A stretch of DNA of 8,455 nucleotides from an uncultured Lachnospiraceae bacterium (GCA_900555195.1 USKC01000121.1:1-8455), one strand, 5' to 3'; positions 1 through 6,299 are shown, numbered from the stretch's first letter. A program made the numbers and translations. Notes: generated by a model not told the origin, from the sequence alone.

Positions 1-208
1 CCGGCTGTGTTTCTTTCTCCGCAAGCCACTTCAAAAACCGGCTGTTTCTGACCTTTTCAGCCAGAGGCATACTCCCGCCTGGCGGCTAAACTCCGCCTTT
101 CGGGCGTCAAACAACGCCGCCAGGACGCGCGGGAGTATGCCTCTGGTTGAAAAGGTCAGAAACAGCACGATTTTTTCACAGGCTTGCCGGAGAAAGAAAC
201 ACAGCCGG
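1..208. repeat. Long imperfect palindrome (~208 bp inverted repeat)
   Basis: The two halves are near-perfect reverse complements. Positions 1-27 pair with 181-208 with one extra base, 41-59 with 148-166, 61-78 with 129-146, and 79-86 with 116-123. Mismatches are concentrated at about 28-40 versus 167-180. The central 29 bases (87-115) contain a further small CGCC/GGCG stem. The whole could fold into one long hairpin as RNA or a cruciform as DNA. It begins at base 1, so the true left border may lie outside the window. No transposase and no convincing protein are encoded. It could be a MITE-like or REP-like dispersed element, or a decaying mobile-element end; which of these cannot be decided from one copy. 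Confidence 0.85.
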
Positions 209-398
209 CCTCCCTCATGGGCATAAGCTGCTCGGGTGCCCTGCGGGCTGGAGGGGAGACCGCGTGAGCCGGGAAGCCGCAGAGGGAATCCGAGGAAAGC
301 GGGAACGCAGCGGATGAAGGGTCTCTGTCTGGCCCTCTGTATCCTGCTCGTCAGGCACAAAGGGCCAGGCCGGAACCATTCCGCTGCGAGGCAAACTG
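209..398. other. Non-coding stretch after the palindrome
   Basis: No open frame here has a ribosome binding site or recognisable protein content. The stretch is GC-rich and purine-biased on the plus strand, and its only clear structure is the hairpin at 329-368. Together with the palindrome at 1-208 it makes a gene-free region of about 400 bases downstream of the GH127 gene. It may belong to the same repeat element as the palindrome, but the sequence does not show this. Confidence 0.5.
329..368 (-). terminator. Strong hairpin downstream of GH127 gene, possible terminator without U-tract
   Basis: CTGGCCCT at 329-336 pairs with AGGGCCAG at 361-368. The stem continues with TGT/ACA, then CCTG/CAGG around a five-base loop (347-351). 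It lies about 30 bases past the stop codon of the minus-strand GH127 gene, where a terminator is expected. No run of Ts follows on the minus strand, so it may instead block 3' exonucleases or belong to the adjacent repeat region. Confidence 0.4.
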
Positions 399-2243
399 TT
401 ATTCTTCCGGAAGATAGGGCATCTCCGTCATGCGTAGGTCCGTACATCCATAGGGCTGGAGCAGCACAGTTTCCGCTTCTTTGATCGGAACTGCGTTCTG
501 TGGCGGAGGCGCACAGATCCCTCCGTTTTCCTCCCAGGGAATTTGGATCATCTGGGCGCGCAGGCGGATGGGAGGATGTTCGCTTGAGAAGGGCAATTCT
601 CCAATCTTGTCAAATACCGGTTCAAACGTTTCCCGGCGGAAGGCATAATTCCAATCAGAGACGGGGAACATCTCATAGTCACAGTAGGGTGCCTTTCTTT
701 CCACGCCGTCTCGGACATATTCCAATCTGTGAATTTCCGCCCGGATCGGAAGGCTGAAGACGAGCGGCCCGCGGACAGCCGCCTTGGCGCCATGCGGACG
801 GTCTACCAGCCTGGCCTCGAATTCCATCTTTACCCGGATGCGTACCGTATTTTCCCAGAGACGCCGCAGACGCACATAGGTTCCGGTTTCCACTTTTTCA
901 CCGTCAATCTGCGCTCCGTCCGCAAATCCCGGAATGCGCACGGCCAGTTCCCACTCCACCGGCCCCTGTGTGGTCACTTCGATCACCGCTTCATCACGGA
1001 AAGGATATTCCGAGCAAACGCGCACCTTGGTCATCACACCGTTGATGGAAAGCTGTGCCTCACAGGGCACCAGGGACTGAACCGCAAGTCCGTCTTCACT
1101 TCTCATGATGGCAGAGAGCGCGAACTTGGGCCAAGCCTGGTTGAAATTAGCGGTGCAGCAGCCAAAATTGGGCTCCAGTCCGAACAGGTTCGCTTCTGCG
1201 GAATTCGAGTTATAGGGCACCGCATCCTCCGCCAGTCTGCCCGCAAAAATCTGATTGGTCAGCTGAACGTATTGATGGGCCCACATATCCGCCGTGGTCG
1301 TCGCCGGCATTGCGTTAAACGCTTCCCGCTCCAGCAAATCCGCCCAGAAGCCATTCCCGGATGCTTCCAGCAATACCTCGCAGGAAAACATCGCCTCCGC
1401 CACGCTGCAGCATTCGCTTCCCTGTGTGGCCGCATCCCCGGACAGGCATTCATCCCCGGTAAAATGGCCTGTCACCATGCTGTTATGGCGCATCAGAGTC
1501 TCATACATCTTCCGGGCAAACGCGTCCGGGTCCTCACCCGTCACATAAGACATCAGCGCCCTGCATTTCAGCGCCATGGCCGTATTCACCACATGATTGA
1601 TCTGCGTCCAGTACCGTTTCCGCTCGGGCCGTTCAAACGTAAAGCGGCCATACAGCTTTTCATAATCCACTCCCTCCGCTTCCAGCAGAGTAATCATATC
1701 CAGAATCCACGGCTCCCTTCGTCTCTCATACAGCCACAGAAGCGGAATCAGGCATTCGTACCAGCGGGTTGCGCTCCAGTTAAAGAGCGTATGGACGGCA
1801 ATATGTTCCATCAGGCATTTCATTGCAAGGTAGAGCGCTTCTTCTATCCGTTCGTCTTTTGTACATTCGTAATACAAAACCAGCACCTTCCCGATCAGGA
1901 AGGCAGGCCACACATCATAGCGTTCCCTTTCCTCGGCACTGCAGGGGCAGAGCCAGCCATCTGCCTCCTGCCTGGATAAAATGGCGTCTATATACCTGTC
2001 GGCTCTTTTTTTCAATTCCTCATCGTCCAACAGATAAGCCAATGGAATGAATCCATCCAACCAATAGGGAACCCTCTCCCAGCCTTCCTTATCCCCTCCG
2101 ATCCATTTGCTTTCTTTAATGTCTGGCCATACCAGATCCAGATGTCCGGACAGCCCTTCCGCCTGAACCTGAAGCTGCCATTTCAGCCAGCCGGCTGGCC
2201 GCAGTTCATTCGTTGTTAAATGTTGGAATGCCCCTTTATGCAT
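399..2243 (-). CDS. GH127-family glycosidase (beta-L-arabinofuranosidase-like, DUF1680)
   Basis: A 614-aa protein resembling glycoside hydrolase family 127, whose characterised members release beta-L-arabinofuranose using a zinc-bound cysteine nucleophile. The (alpha/alpha)6-barrel part covers roughly residues 10-385. Expected metal and catalytic residues are visible: Glu277 and Cys279 in SECCSV, and the Cys362-Cys363 pair in FGCCTAN, of which Cys362 would be the nucleophile by analogy with Bifidobacterium HypBA1. Glu265 in TGDECLSG is the likely acid/base. Beta-sandwich regions follow, including VRIPGF (435-440) and the conserved FPVSDWNYAF (526-535). There is no signal peptide, so it should act in the cytoplasm on imported short sugars. 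The ATG at 2243 follows an AAGGAAGGGAG ribosome binding site. It is divergent from an AraC regulator, its probable controller. The family call is firm; the exact substrate is inferred. Confidence 0.88.
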   Translation of the reverse strand: MHKGAFQHLTTNELRPAGWLKWQLQVQAEGLSGHLDLVWPDIKESKWIGGDKEGWERVPYWLDGFIPLAYLLDDEELKKRADRYIDAILSRQEADGWLCPCSAEERERYDVWPAFLIGKVLVLYYECTKDERIEEALYLAMKCLMEHIAVHTLFNWSATRWYECLIPLLWLYERRREPWILDMITLLEAEGVDYEKLYGRFTFERPERKRYWTQINHVVNTAMALKCRALMSYVTGEDPDAFARKMYETLMRHNSMVTGHFTGDECLSGDAATQGSECCSVAEAMFSCEVLLEASGNGFWADLLEREAFNAMPATTTADMWAHQYVQLTNQIFAGRLAEDAVPYNSNSAEANLFGLEPNFGCCTANFNQAWPKFALSAIMRSEDGLAVQSLVPCEAQLSINGVMTKVRVCSEYPFRDEAVIEVTTQGPVEWELAVRIPGFADGAQIDGEKVETGTYVRLRRLWENTVRIRVKMEFEARLVDRPHGAKAAVRGPLVFSLPIRAEIHRLEYVRDGVERKAPYCDYEMFPVSDWNYAFRRETFEPVFDKIGELPFSSEHPPIRLRAQMIQIPWEENGGICAPPPQNAVPIKEAETVLLQPYGCTDLRMTEMPYLPEE

Positions 2244-2254
2244 TTTTTTATTTT

Positions 2255-2265
2255 CTCCCTTCCTT
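2255..2265 (-). promoter_or_regulatory. Ribosome binding site of the GH127 gene
   Basis: On the minus strand AAGGAAGGGAG lies about 11 bases before the ATG at 2243, separated by an A-rich stretch. It supports this start and fits an N-terminus MHKGAFQHLTTNELRPAGW that aligns with the beginning of GH127 proteins. Confidence 0.65.
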
Positions 2266-2288
2266 TTCTTCTGTTTTCTTTTCCATTA

Positions 2289-2297
2289 TGGTATACT
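2289..2297 (+). promoter_or_regulatory. Candidate extended -10 promoter for the AraC-family gene
   Basis: TGGTATACT matches an extended -10 element (TGnTATAAT with one mismatch) inside the 146-bp gap between the divergent genes. No good -35 is present, which is common for extended -10 promoters. The reverse strand has CATAAT at 2290-2285, which could serve the GH127 gene, also without a clear -35. An activator-dependent promoter would fit an AraC-controlled gene. No clear pair of repeated operator half-sites was found. Confidence 0.4.
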
Positions 2298-2389
2298 GGG
2301 TGCAGATCTTTGCCGCCCTCCGGCTGCCGGATTTCCTCCGTGATTTTCGCCAAAGGCCGGCGTTTGTATTTCATTGATGGAGGGACACA

Positions 2390-3181
2390 ATGGATTCTCA
2401 AGTTCTTCTGCTTGGCTGCACGCCCATGCCTTATCTGACCACCTGTAATCTGAAGCGTTTCGGCGCCCATGAATATCACTGTTCCCGTTTCTGTGAATAT
2501 TTCGTACTGATATTTATGCTTTCCAACCATTTAAAATTTACAGAGGATGCAACCCCAACCACGATCTCTGCCGGGGAATGGTATATTCAGCGCAAAGACG
2601 TCTGGCAAGATGCTCTGGTTCCCAGCCCCAATGCCGCCTACTATTATCTTCATTTTGAAGCCCAATATGCCACCGAGCCGCTGAACCGCATTCAGCTCCC
2701 CATTCACGGCCGCTTCCAGCAGGCGCTCTTTCTCCCTCTGCTTGAACTACTGCGCTCCCTCTGCGCCCAGCCTCTTCAGAATCCTCTGGAAATCCAGGCA
2801 GGATTTTACAATCTGCTTAACCTTCTGTATCCCCAGGAGAGTTCCCGTTCTACGCTTACCGCTTCCGTTACCGAATATCTTTCTTCCAATTATGCCCTTT
2901 CCATCACCTCCCGCGAACTGTCCGAACGCTTTCATTATTCTTCCGAGTATATCAACCGGCATCTGAAGGCGGAAATCGGCATGACAGCGCATGCTTACCT
3001 GACCCACATCCGCATCATGAATGCCACCCGTCTCCTGACCTATTCTAAAAAAACCATTACTGAGATCTCACAGGAATGTGGCTATTCAGACGTATCCCTT
3101 TTTTACAAGGCCTTCCGCTCCCTCCATGGCGTTGGCCCTTCCGCCTACCGGAAGCAAAAACAGGCTCCCCAACCTCTCTGA
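2390..3181 (+). CDS. AraC-family transcriptional regulator
   Basis: A 263-aa one-component regulator. The N-terminal ~150 residues form a divergent sugar-sensing region, probably cupin-like, including AGEWYIQRKDVWQDA (61-75). The C-terminal ~100 residues are an AraC/XylS DNA-binding domain with two helix-turn-helix units: SRELSERFHYSSEYINRHLK (174-193) and TITEISQECGYSDVSLFYKAF (222-242). The family signature residues GYSD, F-KAFR and G-GPSAYRK are all present. The length fits the AraC family. The ATG at 2390 follows GGAGGG (2379-2384) with a five-base spacer. It is transcribed away from the GH127 gene, so it probably senses an arabinose-containing sugar and activates that gene. It could also regulate genes outside the window. 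The family is certain; the ligand is not known. Confidence 0.93.
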   Translation: MDSQVLLLGCTPMPYLTTCNLKRFGAHEYHCSRFCEYFVLIFMLSNHLKFTEDATPTTISAGEWYIQRKDVWQDALVPSPNAAYYYLHFEAQYATEPLNRIQLPIHGRFQQALFLPLLELLRSLCAQPLQNPLEIQAGFYNLLNLLYPQESSRSTLTASVTEYLSSNYALSITSRELSERFHYSSEYINRHLKAEIGMTAHAYLTHIRIMNATRLLTYSKKTITEISQECGYSDVSLFYKAFRSLHGVGPSAYRKQKQAPQPL

Positions 3182-3441
3182 CGGCAGATTTCTTTCAAAT
3201 TCTTTTTTAATGCCTTTGGATAGGCAAACGATAGTATCTCTTCTTTTACATATTACTATATCTAAAATTCTCTTTTATTTCCGTTCATTTTCCGCCCAAT
3301 CCATTGCATTTTCCAAACGCTTTCCCTTCTTTCTTCTCTCCAAGCTACTGCCAGTTCTTTTCCAAGCTATCTTCGCCGAAAATCCGCAGGCCTTCCTGAA
3401 CCATTACGATAAAAAATCTCACGTCTAAAGAGAGCTCACGC
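3182..3441. other. AT- and pyrimidine-rich intergenic region, no gene seen
   Basis: This gap between the regulator and the PFL promoter is clearly more AT-rich than the surrounding genes, with long pyrimidine runs around 3320-3350. A small TGCCT/AGGCA hairpin at 3210-3225 has no following T-run, so I do not call it a terminator. AACGCTTTC around 3315-3323 resembles half of a catabolite-responsive element, but the rest of the consensus is absent. The open frames crossing the region lack ribosome binding sites and protein-like content. It may hold upstream control sites for the PFL operon. Confidence 0.5.
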
Positions 3442-3471
3442 TTGACGCGGGTTAAACGGGTAACATATAAT
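3442..3471 (+). promoter_or_regulatory. Sigma-A promoter of the PFL operon
   Basis: TTGACG (-35, 3442-3447) and a perfect TATAAT (-10, 3466-3471) are separated by 18 bases. This is the best promoter in the window and predicts a transcript start near 3478. It fits strong basal expression of a central fermentation enzyme. Confidence 0.85.
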
Positions 3472-3477
3472 ACTTGT

Positions 3478-3593
3478 GCGGACGGAAAAGCCCCATGGCT
3501 GTGAGGCGGATTTTCCGTCATGCTTTTGGGGAACCTAAATTCATGACCATATTTCATTCATGCTGCCTTCGGCAGCAGAACAGGAGGAAAAGC
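3478..3593 (+). ncRNA. Structured 5' leader of the PFL operon
   Basis: The predicted untranslated leader is about 115 nt. Near its 5' end GACGGAAAA (3481-3489) pairs perfectly with TTTTCCGTC (3511-3519), with a possible inner GCC/GGC helix (3490-3492 with 3505-3507). CCCC in the loop (3491-3494) could pair with GGGG at 3528-3531 as a pseudoknot. A second hairpin, TGCTGCC-TTC-GGCAGCA (3561-3577), ends five bases before the ribosome binding site. I do not recognise a known riboswitch; in particular the ZTP (pfl) motif is not evident. It could stabilise mRNA, bind a protein or ligand, or tune initiation at the TTG start. Confidence 0.5.
3582..3587 (+). promoter_or_regulatory. AGGAGG ribosome binding site deciding the TTG start of the PFL core
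   Basis: A perfect AGGAGG lies six bases before TTG at 3594. The ATG codons upstream in the same frame (3474, 3495, 3543) have no comparable site, and 3474 lies upstream of the predicted transcript start. The protein similarity to PFL also begins immediately after this TTG. Confidence 0.9.
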
Positions 3594-5639
3594 TTGAGAA
3601 CTGAATGGAACGGTTTTGTAGGCGGAGCTTGGGAAACAGAAGTGAACGTACGCGACTTCATCCAGAAGAATTATCATCCCTATGACGGAGATGAATCCTT
3701 TCTGGCCGGCCCTACCCAGAATACCAAGGTCCTGTGGGAGCAGGTTCTGGAATTGGGACGGAAGGAACGCGAGGCGGGCGGCGTGCTCGATATGGACACC
3801 AAAGTGATCTCCACGATCACCTCTCACGCTCCCGGTTATCTTGATAAAGAAAAAGAAACGATTGTAGGGCTTCAGACGGATAAGCCCTTTAAGCGTGCCC
3901 TGCAGCCCTATGGCGGCATCCGCATGGCACAGAAAGCCTGCGAGGACAACGGCTATATGCTGGATCCAGAAGTGACGGAGTTCTTCTCCACCCACAGAAA
4001 GACGCATAATGCAGGGGTTTTTGATGCCTATACGCCCGAAATGCGTGCCTGCCGCAGCGCCCACATCATCACGGGCCTTCCGGACGCATACGGAAGAGGC
4101 CGCATCATCGGCGATTACAGACGTATCGCCCTGTATGGAATCGACCGGCTGATTGAGGACAAGCAGGCTCAGAAAGAATCCACGGGTAAGGTCATGACGG
4201 ACGATGTGATCCGCCTGCGTGAAGAACTCTCCGAGCAGATCGTAGCCCTGAAGCTGATGCGCGAGATGGCCGCTTCCTACGGCTGCGATATCTCCAAGCC
4301 GGCTTCCAATGTGCAGGAAGCGATCCAGGCTACCTATTTCGGATATCTGGCAGCTGTGAAGGAGCAGAACGGGGCTGCTATGTCCCTGGGACGCACGTCC
4401 ACTTTCCTGGACATCTATGCAGAACGCGACCTGGCCTTGGGCACCTTCACAGAAGAACAGATCCAGGAATTCGTGGATCATTTCATCATGAAGCTACGGA
4501 TCATCAAGTTCGCGCGCACGCCGGAATATAATGAGCTGTTCTCCGGCGATCCGGTATGGATCACGGAATCCCTGGCAGGCGTCGGCGTGGACGGCCGTCA
4601 CATGGCGACCAAGATGTCCTTCCGCTATCTGCACACGCTGGACAATCTGGGGCCCGCTCCCGAACCCAACCTGACGGTTCTGTGGTCCACCAGACTCCCT
4701 ATGAATTTCAAGCGCTACTGTGCGAAGATGTCCATTCAGACCTCTTCCATCCAGTATGAGAACGACGACCTGATGCGTCCTGTTCACGGTGACGATTACG
4801 GCATCGCCTGCTGCGTATCCTCCATGCGGATCGGAAAGGAGATGCAGTTCTTCGGCGCACGCGCCAATCTGGCAAAGTGCCTGCTCTACTCCCTGAACGG
4901 GGGCATCGATGAGAAGACCAAGAAGCAGGTAGGCCCCAAATATAGAAAATATGAAGGGGATGTTCTGGAATACGACAAGGTGATCCCCGCATTTGAGGAT
5001 ATGATGGAATGGCTCGCTGGGGTCTATGTAAATACCCTGAACATCATCCACTATATGCATGATAAATATTGCTACGAAAGAGCGCAGATGGCTCTGCATG
5101 ACCGGGATGTACGCCGTTACTTTGCCACCGGTATCGCCGGCCTGTCCGTAGTGGCTGATTCCCTTTCCGCCATCAAGTACGCCAAAGTGGAACCCATCCG
5201 TGACGAAGACGGCATCATCACGGACTTCAAGATCACGGGAGATTTCCCGAAGTACGGCAACGACGACGACAGAGTGGACGAGATCGCCCGCAAACTGGTC
5301 TCCCGTTTCATGACCATGGTGAGACGGCATCACACCTACCGCGACGGCTTCCCCACCACATCGGTCCTGACCATCACTTCCAACGTGGTATACGGCAAAG
5401 CCACAGGCGCGACCCCGGATGGACGAAAGGCCGGCGTACCCTTTGCTCCCGGAGCCAATCCGATGCACGGAAGGGATACCCATGGCGCTGTTGCCTCCCT
5501 GTCCTCCGTTGCCAAGCTGCCCTTTATGGATTCCCAGGATGGTATTTCCAATACCTTCACCATCATTCCGGGAGCGCTCGGCAAGGAAGATACGGTATTT
5601 GCCGGAGACATTGAGATCGATCTTGACTTGAACCAGTAA
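3594..5639 (+). CDS. pflB: Pyruvate formate-lyase catalytic core lacking the glycyl radical domain (split PFL large subunit)
   Basis: A 681-aa protein that aligns with E. coli PflB from [20 protein letters not shown] onwards. PFL converts pyruvate and CoA to acetyl-CoA and formate in the cytoplasm. The catalytic cysteine pair is Cys406-Cys407 in [10 protein letters not shown], followed by the conserved [11 protein letters not shown] (418-428), [10 protein letters not shown] (483-492) and [20 protein letters not shown] (608-627). The chain stops after [15 protein letters not shown] (655-669) and a short acidic tail, [11 protein letters not shown]. One-chain PFLs continue here for about 90 residues with the radical glycine motif. 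That domain is encoded separately at 5965-6207, and 681 + 80 residues match the usual ~760. The TTG start is set by AGGAGG. This is a clean domain split rather than decay, because no other defect is visible. It is inactive alone by expectation, needing the small subunit and PflA. Confidence 0.93.
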   Translation: MRTEWNGFVGGAWETEVNVRDFIQKNYHPYDGDESFLAGPTQNTKVLWEQVLELGRKEREAGGVLDMDTKVISTITSHAPGYLDKEKETIVGLQTDKPFKRALQPYGGIRMAQKACEDNGYMLDPEVTEFFSTHRKTHNAGVFDAYTPEMRACRSAHIITGLPDAYGRGRIIGDYRRIALYGIDRLIEDKQAQKESTGKVMTDDVIRLREELSEQIVALKLMREMAASYGCDISKPASNVQEAIQATYFGYLAAVKEQNGAAMSLGRTSTFLDIYAERDLALGTFTEEQIQEFVDHFIMKLRIIKFARTPEYNELFSGDPVWITESLAGVGVDGRHMATKMSFRYLHTLDNLGPAPEPNLTVLWSTRLPMNFKRYCAKMSIQTSSIQYENDDLMRPVHGDDYGIACCVSSMRIGKEMQFFGARANLAKCLLYSLNGGIDEKTKKQVGPKYRKYEGDVLEYDKVIPAFEDMMEWLAGVYVNTLNIIHYMHDKYCYERAQMALHDRDVRRYFATGIAGLSVVADSLSAIKYAKVEPIRDEDGIITDFKITGDFPKYGNDDDRVDEIARKLVSRFMTMVRRHHTYRDGFPTTSVLTITSNVVYGKATGATPDGRKAGVPFAPGANPMHGRDTHGAVASLSSVAKLPFMDSQDGISNTFTIIPGALGKEDTVFAGDIEIDLDLNQ

Positions 5640-5661
5640 GAATGAGCAAATCAGAGGAACA

Positions 5662-5898
5662 ATGGAACAGGATAAACAGATTGAAGAATTGATCCGGCTG
5701 TTGGATCAGGGCGCACAAAGCGGTGTGGGCCACATCAATGTGGGCTGTATGGACACGGACGGTTCCCCTGCGGATGGGGCGTCCGAGCGGAGTAGCTCTC
5801 CCAGCGTGGAGAAAGGCTGTGTGGATTGTTCCCGCACGCCGCTTGCCTGCAGCGTTCCCACCCTCCACGAGGGTCTGGATCGGGACGAAACGGATTAA
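5662..5898 (+). CDS. Small four-cysteine protein with a glycyl-radical-domain-like N-terminus (function unknown)
   Basis: A 78-aa protein that I do not recognise. Residues 7-30 (IEELIRLLDQGAQSGVGHIN and onward) align without gaps to residues 8-31 of the glycyl radical subunit encoded just downstream, with 10 of 24 identical and several conservative changes, including the L-LLD helix and the H-x-NV strand. After that the two diverge completely: the [15 protein letters not shown] and RVSGYAV segments are absent. Instead there is an acidic, Ser/Asp-rich stretch with Cys29, Cys53, Cys56 (a CxxC) and Cys63. It therefore cannot carry the radical. It begins 22 bases after the core stop, with an AGAGG ribosome binding site four bases before ATG, so it is likely translated with the core. 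Possible roles are a docking mimic, radical-subunit chaperone, or metal or redox-sensing partner. A degenerate duplicate is the alternative. Confidence 0.7.
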   Translation: MEQDKQIEELIRLLDQGAQSGVGHINVGCMDTDGSPADGASERSSSPSVEKGCVDCSRTPLACSVPTLHEGLDRDETD

Positions 5899-5901
5899 CA
5901 T

Positions 5902-5915
5902 GGGCATTTCTGCCC
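5902..5915 (+). other. Intercistronic hairpin before the glycyl radical subunit
   Basis: GGGCA (5902-5906) and TGCCC (5911-5915) form a perfect five-base stem with a TTTC loop, in the 66-base gap between the four-cysteine protein and the radical subunit. No T-run follows, so it is not a terminator. It may be an mRNA stability or processing element giving the small subunit its own abundance. Confidence 0.35.
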
Positions 5916-5950
5916 GCGATGAGAATACTACACAGATAAAATGATACAGA

Positions 5951-5957
5951 AAGGAAG
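5951..5957 (+). promoter_or_regulatory. AAGGAAG ribosome binding site deciding the start of the radical subunit
   Basis: AAGGAAG lies seven bases before ATG at 5965. An in-frame ATG at 5941 lies before this site and has no purine-rich site of its own, so 5965 is preferred. Confidence 0.75.
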
Positions 5958-5964
5958 ATCAGCT

Positions 5965-6207
5965 ATGGAAGCAAACAAAGCACAGATTGACAACCTTGTT
6001 TCTTTATTGGACGGCTATGCGGAAAAAGGCGGACATCATCTGAATGTGAACGTCCTGAACCGCGAAACGCTTCTGGACGCACAGAAGCATCCGGAGAAAT
6101 ACCCGCAGCTTACCATCCGCGTATCCGGCTATGCGGTGAATTTCATCAAGCTCACCCCGCAGCAGCAGGCTGATGTCATTTCCCGTACCTTCCACGAAGC
6201 GCTTTAA
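5965..6207 (+). CDS. Autonomous glycyl radical subunit of PFL (GrcA/YfiD-like)
   Basis: An 80-aa protein consisting only of the PFL C-terminal radical domain. [18 protein letters not shown] (22-39), [19 protein letters not shown] (42-60) and the final [15 protein letters not shown] match the last ~60 residues of E. coli PflB and of the spare-part protein GrcA (YfiD) closely. Gly55 in RVSGY (codon 6127-6129) is the residue on which PflA forms the radical. E. coli GrcA is 127 aa and repairs an intact PFL that has been cleaved by oxygen; here the partner core has no radical domain of its own, so this protein should be an essential subunit. The N-terminal helix ([20 protein letters not shown]) corresponds to the LAGLMDGYF segment preceding the domain in one-chain PFLs. 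A strong terminator follows. Confidence 0.93.
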   Translation: MEANKAQIDNLVSLLDGYAEKGGHHLNVNVLNRETLLDAQKHPEKYPQLTIRVSGYAVNFIKLTPQQQADVISRTFHEAL

Positions 6208-6256
6208 GAACCGTTTTGTGAAAAATATTCCATGCGCAGAATGCGTAACCAGAGTG

Positions 6257-6280
6257 GGGCGGCCGCAGGCCGCCCTTTTT
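6257..6280 (+). terminator. Intrinsic terminator inside the PFL gene cluster
   Basis: GGGCGGCC (6257-6264) and GGCCGCCC (6268-6275) form a perfect eight-base, all-GC stem with a three-base GCA loop, followed by five Ts. It lies about 50 bases after the radical subunit and only six bases before the ribosome binding site of the next gene. No promoter is evident between them, so the two downstream genes are probably made by read-through, at lower level than the PFL subunits. Confidence 0.9.
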
Positions 6281-6299
6281 CTCAACAGGAGGTTTTCCC

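Noticed and set aside
31..447. Minus-strand open frame of 138 codons across the palindrome
   Set aside because: It runs through both arms of the inverted repeat and overlaps the end of the GH127 gene. It has no ribosome binding site and no recognisable domain.
729..1979. Long plus-strand open frame opposite the GH127 gene
   Set aside because: It is antisense to a gene with clear family motifs; the translation is rich in His/Arg/Pro without domain features, as expected of a GC-rich shadow frame.
3210..3225. Terminator for the AraC-family gene
   Set aside because: TGCCT/AGGCA is a short stem and is followed by AACG rather than Ts.
3311..3326. Catabolite-responsive element (CcpA site)
   Set aside because: Only the AACGCTTTC half fits. 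The flanking TG and CA of the consensus are missing and it lies far upstream of the promoter.
3474..3593. Upstream ATG starts for the PFL core, adding up to 40 residues
   Set aside because: The ATG at 3474 lies upstream of the predicted transcript start, the added residues do not resemble PFL, and only TTG at 3594 has a perfect ribosome binding site.
3478..3593. ZTP (pfl) riboswitch in the PFL leader
   Set aside because: The conserved elements I associate with that motif, notably the downstream CCGCCUGGGC hairpin, are absent; the leader's stems differ.
4494..5483. Long minus-strand open frame opposite the PFL core (also 3558-4481)
   Set aside because: Both are shadows of the highly conserved PFL reading frame and have no plausible start signals.
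5723..5944. Alternative +2-frame protein overlapping the four-cysteine gene
   Set aside because: It is Trp/Arg-rich, without a ribosome binding site, and has no similarity to the neighbours, whereas the 5662 frame has both.
5639..5965. Sequencing error or simple frameshift as the cause of the split PFL
   Set aside because: More than 300 bases lie between core and radical domain, each part has its own ribosome binding site, and the core sequence ends cleanly at the domain edge. A single-base error cannot produce this.
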